A stretch of 50,572 nt of DNA from Caldithrix abyssi DSM 13497 (GTDB taxonomy: Bacteria; Electryoneota; AABM5-125-24; Hatepunaeales; Hatepunaeaceae). Below are positions 35,732-43,522 of this stretch, one piece after another. The translations under genes were made by a program, and so were the position numbers. Position 1 is the first letter of the stretch, and each line of letters opens with the position of its first letter. The stretch spans positions 1 to 50,572 of the forward strand of contig CAMBDS010000019.1 in the NCBI GenBank assembly GCA_945865405.1, in the 5' to 3' direction. The notes under the pieces were generated by a model. The model was not told the DNA's origin and did not search any database. It saw only the letters and a list, made by a program, of their open reading frames with translations.

Positions 35732-36790
35732 TTAGAGAGAGCGAGTAGTGCATAGGCGTTGGCGGGTCGGGTCGTCGGGCAACTGGACTGTTGTCAAATC
35801 TACGGCTTCGACATTCCCGGACGATCTGACGATCTCAAGGTTAAGCTTGGAGCCGTTGCTTAGACTGGTGATGTTCTGTCGAAGTGGGTCGAGTGCGCCT
35901 ATCGGTTTTTGATCCAGTTTAGCGATAAAGTCGCCGACTTTTATGCCTGCTTTTTCGGCAGGGCTACCTGCAACAACCTGATTAATCCTGATATGAGGTT
36001 TAACGCCGGAAGCAGTGTTTTGTTCCGATTCTTCATAGGAGCAACTGACGCCGATCCAGCTTCGTTTGATCCCACCATTCTTTTTCAATTCATCAGCAAT
36101 TTTCAGAATAGTCGCGGTGGGGATCACCGTCCAGGATCCGTGATGCGATTCTACAATAGCGTCACAGATTCCGATGAGGCGGCCATCGATAGAGACGACA
36201 GGTGCGCCTTCCATAGTCAGGATGTCCCCCGTCTGGGCAATGTAGAGCGGGGTGCTCCAATAGTCGTCACCGCCGAGCCAGCTTTCAGCCATGATACCCA
36301 TTCCGGCGGAGATGCCCTTGCTGACGGATGAATTGTTGACGAAAATGCCAATGGTACCGGCAGAGATTTTATCAGTACTGACGACGTCTATCGGGTAACA
36401 ACCGCATTGATGGTTACCGGTTGTCAAAATAGCAATGTTTGTTTCGCGATCAGATCCGACAAGTGTTGCCACGGATGCACAGCCGTCTTGAAACATGGCT
36501 ACGTAATGGTTGCCTTGCGAGATATACTCGCAGGTTGTGGCGATAGTGCCGTCCTTGCTGATGACGACACCAGTGCCTCGAGAGACAATATTACCAGCAG
36601 AATAACTTGAGTCGCTGGACGCAACCTCAATAGTTACGACCGCCGAACGCGACTTGGAGATAGCTTGCTGGATGCCCCGTTCGAACTGAATCGGGATTGA
36701 GGCTTCTTCGGAACAACCACAAAAGACCGGTAAAAGAAGCAATGCAATAGCGTGTGCGTAAGATGTAGTATGTATTCTCAAGCGTAGCAA
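35732..36790 (-). CDS. HtrA-like PDZ lipoprotein with all three catalytic residues replaced
   Basis: 352 residues from TTG 36790, chosen because an earlier TTG or ATG would run 100 bases into the anti-sigma gene. A signal peptide with lipobox FCGC is followed by a trypsin-like domain (about 45-240) and a PDZ domain (about 245-340, with AGSPAEKAGIKVGDFIAKL). Compared with HtrA/DegP, the catalytic His is Glu88 (TTCEYI), the Asp is Asn118 (TNIAIL) and the Ser is Glu194 (TMEGAP instead of NSGGP). It should not cleave protein, yet keeps the PDZ fold and the loop order. As the third gene after an ECF sigma factor and its anti-sigma factor, it may sense misfolded protein. That role is inferred. Confidence 0.8.
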   Translation of the reverse strand: MLRLRIHTTSYAHAIALLLLPVFCGCSEEASIPIQFERGIQQAISKSRSAVVTIEVASSDSSYSAGNIVSRGTGVVISKDGTIATTCEYISQGNHYVAMFQDGCASVATLVGSDRETNIAILTTGNHQCGCYPIDVVSTDKISAGTIGIFVNNSSVSKGISAGMGIMAESWLGGDDYWSTPLYIAQTGDILTMEGAPVVSIDGRLIGICDAIVESHHGSWTVIPTATILKIADELKKNGGIKRSWIGVSCSYEESEQNTASGVKPHIRINQVVAGSPAEKAGIKVGDFIAKLDQKPIGALDPLRQNITSLSNGSKLNLEIVRSSGNVEAVDLTTVQLPDDPTRQRLCTTRSL

Positions 36791-36791
36791 A

Positions 36792-37316
36792 TCAGATGGT
36801 ACCTTTGAAGTCGAGATCTTTATCAGAAGTTTGTGGATTGGAATCTGTTTTATTTGAGCCACCGGAAAGATGGAGGCCTTTCTCGGCATCACGCGTCACG
36901 ACAATATTACCATGCGAAATGATAAGGCTATTGGGAAAACCTCGCTCCTTATCGGGAATCTCGGCATCTTGATTGAATGTTATATTTCCCACTACCAGAG
37001 CAAGGATGACAGTGAAACTCCATTTCAAGGTTTTCTCTGGCATCAACCACCAATCGAGTTTTCTTAGCAAAGAAGTGGAATTACCCGATGTGAACTTGCG
37101 GGGGCTTTTTAGATCCAATTTCAAAGGAAAAGTGTTCAGAAGCTCGGGTGAGGCTCCCTTGACCAAATCCTTGCTAAGGGAAAGAAAAAGTCCGTGCATC
37201 CTGTCGCAACCGGGACAGCCTGCCAGATGTTCAACAACAGCGGCACTTGGGGGTGCTGCAAGCTCTTTGGGACTGTAATTATGTAGATACCAGCGAACGC
37301 GTCCACAGTTCATCAT
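36792..37316 (-). CDS. Membrane-bound zinc anti-sigma factor
   Basis: 174 residues. The N-terminus has the ZAS-type zinc set: C4, H30, C34 and C37, spaced HxxxCxxC. One membrane helix (about 98-113, WSFTVILALVVGNITF) separates a cytoplasmic sigma-binding part from a short periplasmic tail of about 60 residues. It holds the ECF sigma factor inactive at the membrane. ATG 37316 overlaps the sigma stop in ATGA (a second ATG at 37313 is also possible). It runs directly into the HtrA-like lipoprotein gene. Confidence 0.85.
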   Translation of the reverse strand: MMNCGRVRWYLHNYSPKELAAPPSAAVVEHLAGCPGCDRMHGLFLSLSKDLVKGASPELLNTFPLKLDLKSPRKFTSGNSTSLLRKLDWWLMPEKTLKWSFTVILALVVGNITFNQDAEIPDKERGFPNSLIISHGNIVVTRDAEKGLHLSGGSNKTDSNPQTSDKDLDFKGTI

Positions 37317-37933
37317 TTCAGTTTTCCTCTCCAGTATTCCGGATGGTTCTTGGCGATTGCGGTGCGAATACGCTTACGCGCCTCGTGTAGATACCACCTC
37401 AGGGTCACCTTCGGACATTCCAAAATCTCCGCGACCTCATCTGCAGTAAAACCTTGCAGATCACAGAGTACAAACGCCGCCCGTTGTTTGGGATTCAGCT
37501 TTTCAGCCAAATCGATAAACAGCTGGCGCAACTCCTGACGTTCGAACTCTTGAGAAGCAATCTCTGACTCCGGACTTGGGATGCCCAAAAAGAGGTCGGG
37601 ATGCTCGTCGAGTGAGTTTTCGTAGGAGCGTCGCTTCTTGGCTCGAAGATAGTCGATAGAAGCGTTGACAGTGAGTCGATAGAGCCAGGTGAAGAACTTC
37701 TTGTGAGGATCAAAACCGCCTATGCCCCGGTAGAGTTTGATAAACACTTCCTGGGCAACGTCGCGCGCATCCTCATAGTTACCGAGCACCTGATAGGCGA
37801 TGCTGGCGACCCGGGTTCGGTAACGCTCTACGAGTTCCTGAAATGCCTTTTCATCACCTTGCTGACACTTATCAATAAGATCGGCATCGGGATTTAATGG
37901 CTCTTCGGTTTCATTTGTGATACGCTGTTGCAT
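37313..37933 (-). CDS. ECF-type RNA polymerase sigma factor
   Basis: 206 residues. Region 2 (AFQELVERYRTRVASIAYQ ... ARDVAQEVFIKLYRGI ... FFTWLYRLTVNASIDYLR) and region 4 (LNPKQRAAFVLCDLQGFTADEVAEI, then VTLRWYLHEARKRIR) are complete. Region 3 is absent, as in all ECF factors. It directs polymerase to envelope-stress or surface-protein genes, with its activity set by the anti-sigma factor encoded 4 bases into its end. It heads a three-gene operon and stands divergent to the CPBP protease gene. Its target promoter was not found. Confidence 0.9.
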   Translation of the reverse strand: MQQRITNETEEPLNPDADLIDKCQQGDEKAFQELVERYRTRVASIAYQVLGNYEDARDVAQEVFIKLYRGIGGFDPHKKFFTWLYRLTVNASIDYLRAKKRRSYENSLDEHPDLFLGIPSPESEIASQEFERQELRQLFIDLAEKLNPKQRAAFVLCDLQGFTADEVAEILECPKVTLRWYLHEARKRIRTAIAKNHPEYWRGKLK

Positions 37934-38022
37934 CTCTTACGGTTTGGTTAAGGATAATCTTAATGTAAGCAATAGTATTGTAGAGCGCAACCTGATAATG
38001 CCTTCTGACAAGCTTTAAACGC

Positions 38023-38051
38023 TTGACATTGTCTCTGGAAGGAGTTATTAT
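38023..38051 (+). promoter_or_regulatory. Strong vegetative promoter for the CPBP-plsC-tatD operon
   Basis: TTGACA (38023-38028) and TATTAT (38046-38051) are separated by exactly 17 bases, close to sigma-70 consensus. The expected start site is near 38058, leaving about 27 bases to the TTG at 38085, with GAGG in between. It lies in the 151-base divergent gap next to the ECF sigma gene and does not look like an ECF promoter. Confidence 0.8.
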
Positions 38052-38084
38052 TACCTCGCCTTAGTTACACCGTGAGGATCGAGA

Positions 38085-38888
38085 TTGGAATTTCCGGATA
38101 AAAAGCGAAGAGAGATCGATGGCGTCGATATCCTGTTTCTATTTTGGATCATGCTGGTAGCACTGGTTTGGATTGGGCCAGCAATTCAAGATCATGTCGG
38201 CAAGGCGAAAGCGTTTGTTACCGAATCGATGTTGTTGATTGGAGTTGTCGGTTATTTACGATTCCGCAGACTACCGATAAGAGAACTCTGTCGATGGAAT
38301 TTGGTTCCGCTGCAAGTTGTACCCTACTTCATACTGTTCGCTGTTTCGGGCTCAGTTCTACTTGACGGATTAGATCGGTTGGTAGGCTTGGTGATCCCTA
38401 TGCCAGCTGAAACAGCTGAATCATATCGCCTTGAATTAGGCGCTTCAACTGTGCTCGAGAAATTCCTTGTAGTACTGGGAATCGGTCTGGCGGCTCCGAT
38501 TGTTGAAGAGACTATCTTTCGAGGAGTGATTCAGTCAACGTTCGAAAGGAGATCGGACGTCACCAAAGGAATCATGTTGACGGCACTGATTTTTGGGTTG
38601 ATACATTTTCAGATCGCATGGCTGATTCAGATTCTGATAATGTCTGTATTTTTAGGGTGGATGGCTTGGCAGTGGAAGAGCATCATTCCGGCTGTTATAT
38701 TGCATGCTGCTAACAACACGTTGACCTACTTCATTATGTTTGACGCGAACGAGAGTTTTGAGGCGATCTATCTGGTTCAAGGTCAATTAAACCCGATTAT
38801 TGCGTTGATTTCGGGGGCGATTGCCTATTATGCTTTTATAAAAATGGTTTCCGCATATAGGCGGATAAATATCACTATCACGGATTGA
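38085..38888 (+). CDS. CPBP (type II CAAX / Abi) family intramembrane protease
   Basis: 267 residues with about eight hydrophobic helices. Motif 1 is EETIFRG, motif 2 is FGLIHF, and motif 3 is HAANN, the three sites of the CPBP glutamate protease family. The family includes CAAX proteases and PrsW, which cuts anti-sigma factors within the membrane. The TTG at 38085 has GAGG about 7 bases upstream. It is first in an operon with an acyltransferase and TatD, and lies divergent to the sigma/anti-sigma/HtrA-like genes, so the anti-sigma factor is a possible substrate (inference). Confidence 0.86.
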   Translation: MEFPDKKRREIDGVDILFLFWIMLVALVWIGPAIQDHVGKAKAFVTESMLLIGVVGYLRFRRLPIRELCRWNLVPLQVVPYFILFAVSGSVLLDGLDRLVGLVIPMPAETAESYRLELGASTVLEKFLVVLGIGLAAPIVEETIFRGVIQSTFERRSDVTKGIMLTALIFGLIHFQIAWLIQILIMSVFLGWMAWQWKSIIPAVILHAANNTLTYFIMFDANESFEAIYLVQGQLNPIIALISGAIAYYAFIKMVSAYRRINITITD

Positions 38889-39667
38889 ACAGTACTTCAG
38901 TGAATAGCCCAATCGGGGACAACAAGAATTTCCCCCCAGAAAATCCCTCTTTTTATTTTAGAGCCAAAACTTACCTTTTCCTCGCAGGTGTTGTTTTTCC
39001 GTCAGTGAATATTTTTATGCGGATATTCAACCGGGTTACAGTTTTTGGAATAAAGAACGCGAATGAAGTTGATAGACCCTGGATATTGATGTCGAATCAT
39101 GTCACGCTACTAGACGATGTGTTTCTTGGGCCTATAGTGCTATTTCCGAAGGCATTGCGGGGCTATGCATGGATGCCCTACCATGCGCCAGAGGAGCGAA
39201 ACTTCTATAAGATCCGGTTTGTCGCATGGATTATGAGAATGACAAAATCGATCCCACTCCAGCGAGGCAAAGGGATTCATCAGGAAGGGGTGAAGCGCCT
39301 GATCGACGCCGTCAGGAATGATGGAGTGCTGCACATATATCCAGAGGGTACCCGGACAAGAACCGGAGAAATTGGCGAACCGAAAGTGGGGATTGGGAGA
39401 ATAGTTTACGAATCGGGTGCGGCTGTAGTACCGATGTATCACCGCGGGTTAGAGAAGGTGCTTCCGATTGGTGCGGCGATTCCGAAAATCGGGAAACACA
39501 TTCATATCAGCGTCGGCGAGGTCATACGCTTTGAAGAAGAACGGAACTTGCCAAACACACCGGATACGTGGCGAGTTATCGTCGATAAGATTATGAACGG
39601 GATTTATGCTGAGCGTGATAAATTGAGTGAAATCTTGGATGGTGCGCAAAAGGAGGAGGCGAATTGA
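38885..39667 (+). CDS. 1-acyl-glycerol-3-phosphate acyltransferase-like protein (PlsC family)
   Basis: 260 residues. The acyltransferase motif NHVTLLDD (HX4D form) and the glycerol-phosphate-binding motif PEGTRTRTG are both present, and a hydrophobic segment (about 30-50) suggests membrane association. It makes phosphatidic acid from lysophosphatidic acid, or acylates a related lipid. The TTG start overlaps the CPBP gene stop by 4 bases, and the stop overlaps the tatD TTG, both as TTGA. Confidence 0.85.
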   Translation: MNSTSVNSPIGDNKNFPPENPSFYFRAKTYLFLAGVVFPSVNIFMRIFNRVTVFGIKNANEVDRPWILMSNHVTLLDDVFLGPIVLFPKALRGYAWMPYHAPEERNFYKIRFVAWIMRMTKSIPLQRGKGIHQEGVKRLIDAVRNDGVLHIYPEGTRTRTGEIGEPKVGIGRIVYESGAAVVPMYHRGLEKVLPIGAAIPKIGKHIHISVGEVIRFEEERNLPNTPDTWRVIVDKIMNGIYAERDKLSEILDGAQKEEAN

Positions 39668-40443
39668 GTCAAGGTGATTCCCTGTTATTCGATTCTCACG
39701 CACATCTGACCGATGAGGCGTTCGAAGGTGACGTTGATCCGATTGTCATTCGGGCGCGAGAGGCTGGAGTCGGCAGACTTGTTACTATTGGGCTTGATGC
39801 GGAGACCTCGAGCCGGGCGAAAGATATAGCTCATAAGTACAACCTCTGGTTTACGGCAGGAATACACCCCGCGGAATCGGCTATGGCAACACCTGAGTCA
39901 ATTGTTGAAGTGAAAGAAATGCTTTCGGATCAACGCTGTGTAGCTGTTGGCGAAATTGGACTCGACTTCTATTGGCCCGAACCGCTTCCTGAGCCACAGT
40001 ACGAGATCTTTCATAAGATGCTCGAGCTGGCGCGAGAGACGGGCTTGCCGATTGTGATCCATCAGCGGAATTCGTTCGACGAGGTAATAAAGGTATTGGA
40101 CGAGTATGTACTGCCGGGAAAGGGCGTATTTCATTGCTTCGGGGGGAGCGCCGAACAGGTTGAGGAGATTGTGGGACGAGGTTTTTACGCTTCAATTGCG
40201 GGAAATGTAACCTACAAGAAAGGCAACATGGAGGAGGCTGTGCGGGTAATCCCGCTTGATAGGCTGATGATCGAAACGGACTCTCCATATTTGACTCCTG
40301 TTCCGTATAGAGGCACAAGAAACGAACCAGCGTACATCAAAAATACCGCGACTAAGGTCTCAGAGATACTTCAACTAACTATTAAAGAAATTGAAGAAAT
40401 TACATTCAGGAATGCTTCAACACTTTTTCGCATTCCGCTGTGA
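39664..40443 (+). CDS. tatD: TatD-family metal-dependent nuclease
   Basis: 259 residues of the amidohydrolase-type TIM barrel. Metal ligands are in DSHAHL, GEIGLDFYW, IHQRNS, FHCFGG and ETDSPYL, all in the usual order. TatD proteins are deoxyribonucleases with roles in DNA repair and quality control. The TTG start overlaps the acyltransferase stop (TTGA). Its stop abuts the stop of the convergent S8 protease with no intervening base. An exact TatD versus YcfH assignment is not possible. Confidence 0.9.
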   Translation: MSQGDSLLFDSHAHLTDEAFEGDVDPIVIRAREAGVGRLVTIGLDAETSSRAKDIAHKYNLWFTAGIHPAESAMATPESIVEVKEMLSDQRCVAVGEIGLDFYWPEPLPEPQYEIFHKMLELARETGLPIVIHQRNSFDEVIKVLDEYVLPGKGVFHCFGGSAEQVEEIVGRGFYASIAGNVTYKKGNMEEAVRVIPLDRLMIETDSPYLTPVPYRGTRNEPAYIKNTATKVSEILQLTIKEIEEITFRNASTLFRIPL

Positions 40444-42966
40444 TTACTTTAAACAGACAATCTTAAGCGTCGCATTGGCGGTTGGAGATATAACTTTTAA
40501 CAGATATACTCCGGCCCCGAATTCGTGAGCATTGATCGACGCGCTACTATGATTGCTTTGGAACTTACCTTCAGTTACTAATTTTCCGGTCAGATCATAC
40601 AGGCGATAAACGGATGCGCCCGGTTGGTTAATATTGACTGTCAATCTGTCATTGAAAGGCGTCGGGAAGGTCGTTACATAAAGTTCGCTTGTCTGAGGTG
40701 TATCTATCTTTACGCTGAAAACAGAAATTCCGTCTGATTGATATCCGCGATCACCTTCGACCCACTCCATAACGGGTGTGACGATTTGTTGAGTCGTGCG
40801 CTTCCAAATCATTAGTTCCGGCATCGACTTCGCAACTTTCCCACCCCACAGAGCTATTCCGCACTTCCCTGCATCAAAGATTCCAGATCCAACAAGCGAC
40901 CCGTTTTCATCGACGAAGGCTACTTCATCTCCTGATTCGATGCCTTCGCCAGCCAACAACAACACGCTCATCCCGGATTTGTCAGGCATTGGCGTCGCAA
41001 AATGAGTAGGAGACATTGTGGTTGCCCGGTGACGAGCATTCAATCGAACACGAGGATAAACTAAATTTGCGTCTTCGGAGAGTTTGATGTGATAGCCGCG
41101 ACCCGGAATCAAAGGGTTCATGTTGCTGAAGTTGTGGAGCGGATAATAAAATTTTCCAGATTCATCCTTCACCATGGTCAAAACGTTTTGATTGGTCAAG
41201 TTGGTCATCGCGTCTTCAACGATCATCTCAAAGTTTGGGAAGTAAGCGACAATCTGCCAGCCTGCACGGAGGTCGATTGGGGACGTATAGTTTACGAGGT
41301 TGCCGTTAAAAATTAATGTGTCTGTTTCGTCAAGATTAAGCTGATAGCCTTCTTCGGGATTCCAGAACGGAATGTTGTTAAAGGGAAATCGTGGGGCATA
41401 GAATCGTCCGTGACCGTCTTTGGCAAAGGCGAGGTGGTCATTTTCGACTAATTCACTCAGAGTTTCAGGGAATGGCTTAACAGGCAGATTGACGAGGTTG
41501 TGCGAAATTGTGTTCCAGCCGGGATGCAAAGGAATGAGCAATTCAACTTCAATCAATTCGATTTTTTCGAGGGCAGTCAAGGCATTAGGAATCCCCCAAC
41601 CAAAAAGAGTGTCGGGAGATTCACCTCTGTCCGAAGAATTTTGGAGCAGTTCCTTCAGGGTAAGGGGCGTCAGAGAGGGAGACGCCTCGATCAGCAGAGC
41701 GCATAGACCGGCAACTGCCGGAGCTGAAAACGAGGTTCCTCCTGCAGCGGCATAACCATCGTCATTGATCGAGGAGGCAACGACGACAGAACTGCCAAAT
41801 GTGACAAAGTCGGGCTTAATGCGGCCGTCATACGTCGGGCCGACGGAGGAAAAACCTGCAAGGGTGCTGTCGCGATTGAGGGCTCCAATCGCAAAGACAT
41901 CAAAGCCATCAGCAGGCGTAAGAAGCTTGTCGTCAGGATAGTTGTTTTGACCCGAATTTCCCATCGAGTTGACAACAACCATTCCTACTTCGACAGCTCG
42001 ATTTGCAGCAATCGTTGTAATTGCCGTTTCACCATCAAGATCCTCAAATTGATACCAATCGATATATCCAAGAGATGAAGAGATCACATCGACACCAAGC
42101 GAATCCATCCACTCTACCGCGGCAACCCAGTAGTCCTCTTCGACCTGAACTTCCTCCTCTGTGTTCTCAGTTTTTGCCAGAACAAAGCTTGCACGTGGTG
42201 AGATTCCAATCAGATGACCATCGTCGAAACCTGCCATGACTGAGAGGGTACGTGTGCCGTGCTGACCGTTGCCTTGATCGTTTTCATTTGCGACATTGTC
42301 GTCGTTATTAACGAAATCCCAGGCAGCCTCGATGCGAAGCTCGCCAAAGCAGTCGTGATCGAGATTGTCAAACCCAGCATCACAGACTCCAACCAGGACT
42401 CCTTCACCGAGATAGCCTCGGTCGTGGAGTTCGGGAATATTCATGAAAGCGTTTTGGCGGAGACTTGTTCCGTAGTCAAGGTTGTGGTCACGGTGAGGAT
42501 TGGGTAGTCCAACCGGAAAGTGTAGATCTGGCTCAGAGGGCTTATCAATCCGACTGAATCGGGCAAGTGAAATGCCTTTTACGAAGGAGAGTTTTGCCAA
42601 CTCTTCGATTGTTGAGGGAGGAGCAGAAAGAGAAATTGCGTTTAGCCAGCGACTCCGAGTTCGGATAGTGACGCCGGAAAACTCTTCAACAGCGGAAACA
42701 TATCCAGTGTTAACCGGAATATCGAACTCATCAACGAGATTTGAGCGATTCAATTTGGCGCGGCGGCTTCCTGCCCGATCAGTCAGACTCGCCTCGGCTT
42801 CCGTCAATGCCCTATCAAGTGCACCAGTTTCTGAGATTCCTTTGTCTTTCAGAAAGAGCCAGTAAACTTTTTCAGAAGCGAGAGCGTTATTGGCCAAAAG
42901 CCAGGTAAGCCCGATCAGAATGAGTGTGATCGGGCGATATGCCTGGGTAATCGGGGTTCGTTCCAA
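40444..42966 (-). CDS. Subtilisin-like (S8) protease with T9SS sorting domain
   Basis: 840 residues. A signal peptide (about 1-30) and propeptide are followed by the S8 domain with Asp196 (VCDAGFD), His236 (GQHGTRT), oxyanion Asn337 (SMGNSG) and Ser412 (GGTSFSAP). Two beta domains follow, and the C-terminus has FPTPFNDRLTVNI with a last strand ending LKIVCLK, a variant of the T9SS sorting domain. It is likely secreted or surface-bound. The TTG start has GGAG about 4-5 bases upstream. It ends flush with tatD and precedes no gene on the same strand. Confidence 0.9.
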   Translation of the reverse strand: MERTPITQAYRPITLILIGLTWLLANNALASEKVYWLFLKDKGISETGALDRALTEAEASLTDRAGSRRAKLNRSNLVDEFDIPVNTGYVSAVEEFSGVTIRTRSRWLNAISLSAPPSTIEELAKLSFVKGISLARFSRIDKPSEPDLHFPVGLPNPHRDHNLDYGTSLRQNAFMNIPELHDRGYLGEGVLVGVCDAGFDNLDHDCFGELRIEAAWDFVNNDDNVANENDQGNGQHGTRTLSVMAGFDDGHLIGISPRASFVLAKTENTEEEVQVEEDYWVAAVEWMDSLGVDVISSSLGYIDWYQFEDLDGETAITTIAANRAVEVGMVVVNSMGNSGQNNYPDDKLLTPADGFDVFAIGALNRDSTLAGFSSVGPTYDGRIKPDFVTFGSSVVVASSINDDGYAAAGGTSFSAPAVAGLCALLIEASPSLTPLTLKELLQNSSDRGESPDTLFGWGIPNALTALEKIELIEVELLIPLHPGWNTISHNLVNLPVKPFPETLSELVENDHLAFAKDGHGRFYAPRFPFNNIPFWNPEEGYQLNLDETDTLIFNGNLVNYTSPIDLRAGWQIVAYFPNFEMIVEDAMTNLTNQNVLTMVKDESGKFYYPLHNFSNMNPLIPGRGYHIKLSEDANLVYPRVRLNARHRATTMSPTHFATPMPDKSGMSVLLLAGEGIESGDEVAFVDENGSLVGSGIFDAGKCGIALWGGKVAKSMPELMIWKRTTQQIVTPVMEWVEGDRGYQSDGISVFSVKIDTPQTSELYVTTFPTPFNDRLTVNINQPGASVYRLYDLTGKLVTEGKFQSNHSSASINAHEFGAGVYLLKVISPTANATLKIVCLK

Positions 42967-42973
42967 AAGGCTC

Positions 42974-43441
42974 CTAAAGGGGATTAACTCTAACTTTCCC
43001 CTGTTTGATATCCTGCTTCAACCTGTAACTTCCGCCGTCAAGGTAGAAGCCGTTCCAGCCATCTTTAGCCAATTCAGTACACATTTTTTTAGCATCATCA
43101 CCGTAGAGGCATATCAAATAGAGTGGCTTCGATTTGTCCAACTTTTTTACGTAATTAAAGACTTCACCAAGTGTTAACGGCACCATGCCGGGAAGTGAGG
43201 GGATGTCCGCCGGGTCCTCCGGCGTCATTTCCGGCATGAAGATAAGTTGTAACTTTTCACCATTGTTGAGCTTATCGACCAAGTCTTTAGTCGAAATGTA
43301 GTCGTACTTGCCGAGTTTTGGGATGTTGATGTTCTGCGGGAGGAGGCTGTAGTCTGGATTAGATTTCAGTGAATCATTCCCGCACCCTAAAAGTACGGAA
43401 AAAATCATAAGACCAGCAATGATGCGGGTCACGTCTCGCAT
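42974..43441 (-). CDS. Rhodanese-like lipoprotein
   Basis: 155 residues with lipobox LLGC (Cys20). The fold has YDYISTKDLVDKL, a central acidic/proline loop (MPEMTPEDPADIPSLPG) and PLYLICLYGDDAKKMCTEL, then NGFYLDGGSY. This matches a rhodanese domain, with the active cysteine in LICLYGDD where typical members have CxxGxR. The active-site loop is therefore atypical and sulfur transfer is unproven. GAGG lies 7 bases before the ATG. It is separated by 7 bases from the S8 protease, so the two are probably co-transcribed. Confidence 0.65.
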   Translation of the reverse strand: MRDVTRIIAGLMIFSVLLGCGNDSLKSNPDYSLLPQNINIPKLGKYDYISTKDLVDKLNNGEKLQLIFMPEMTPEDPADIPSLPGMVPLTLGEVFNYVKKLDKSKPLYLICLYGDDAKKMCTELAKDGWNGFYLDGGSYRLKQDIKQGKVRVNPL

Positions 43442-43522
43442 GGAAAATCCTCACATTATTTTGAAAGGGTTAAAGAATTAAACAGGGTTGTCGTTCATGT
43501 GAAGCTGATTAATATACGAAAA

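Noticed and set aside
35732..36892. Start of the HtrA-like gene at 36892
   Set aside because: It would overlap the anti-sigma gene by about 100 bases and put the lipobox signal near residue 60; TTG 36790 gives a normal lipoprotein signal.
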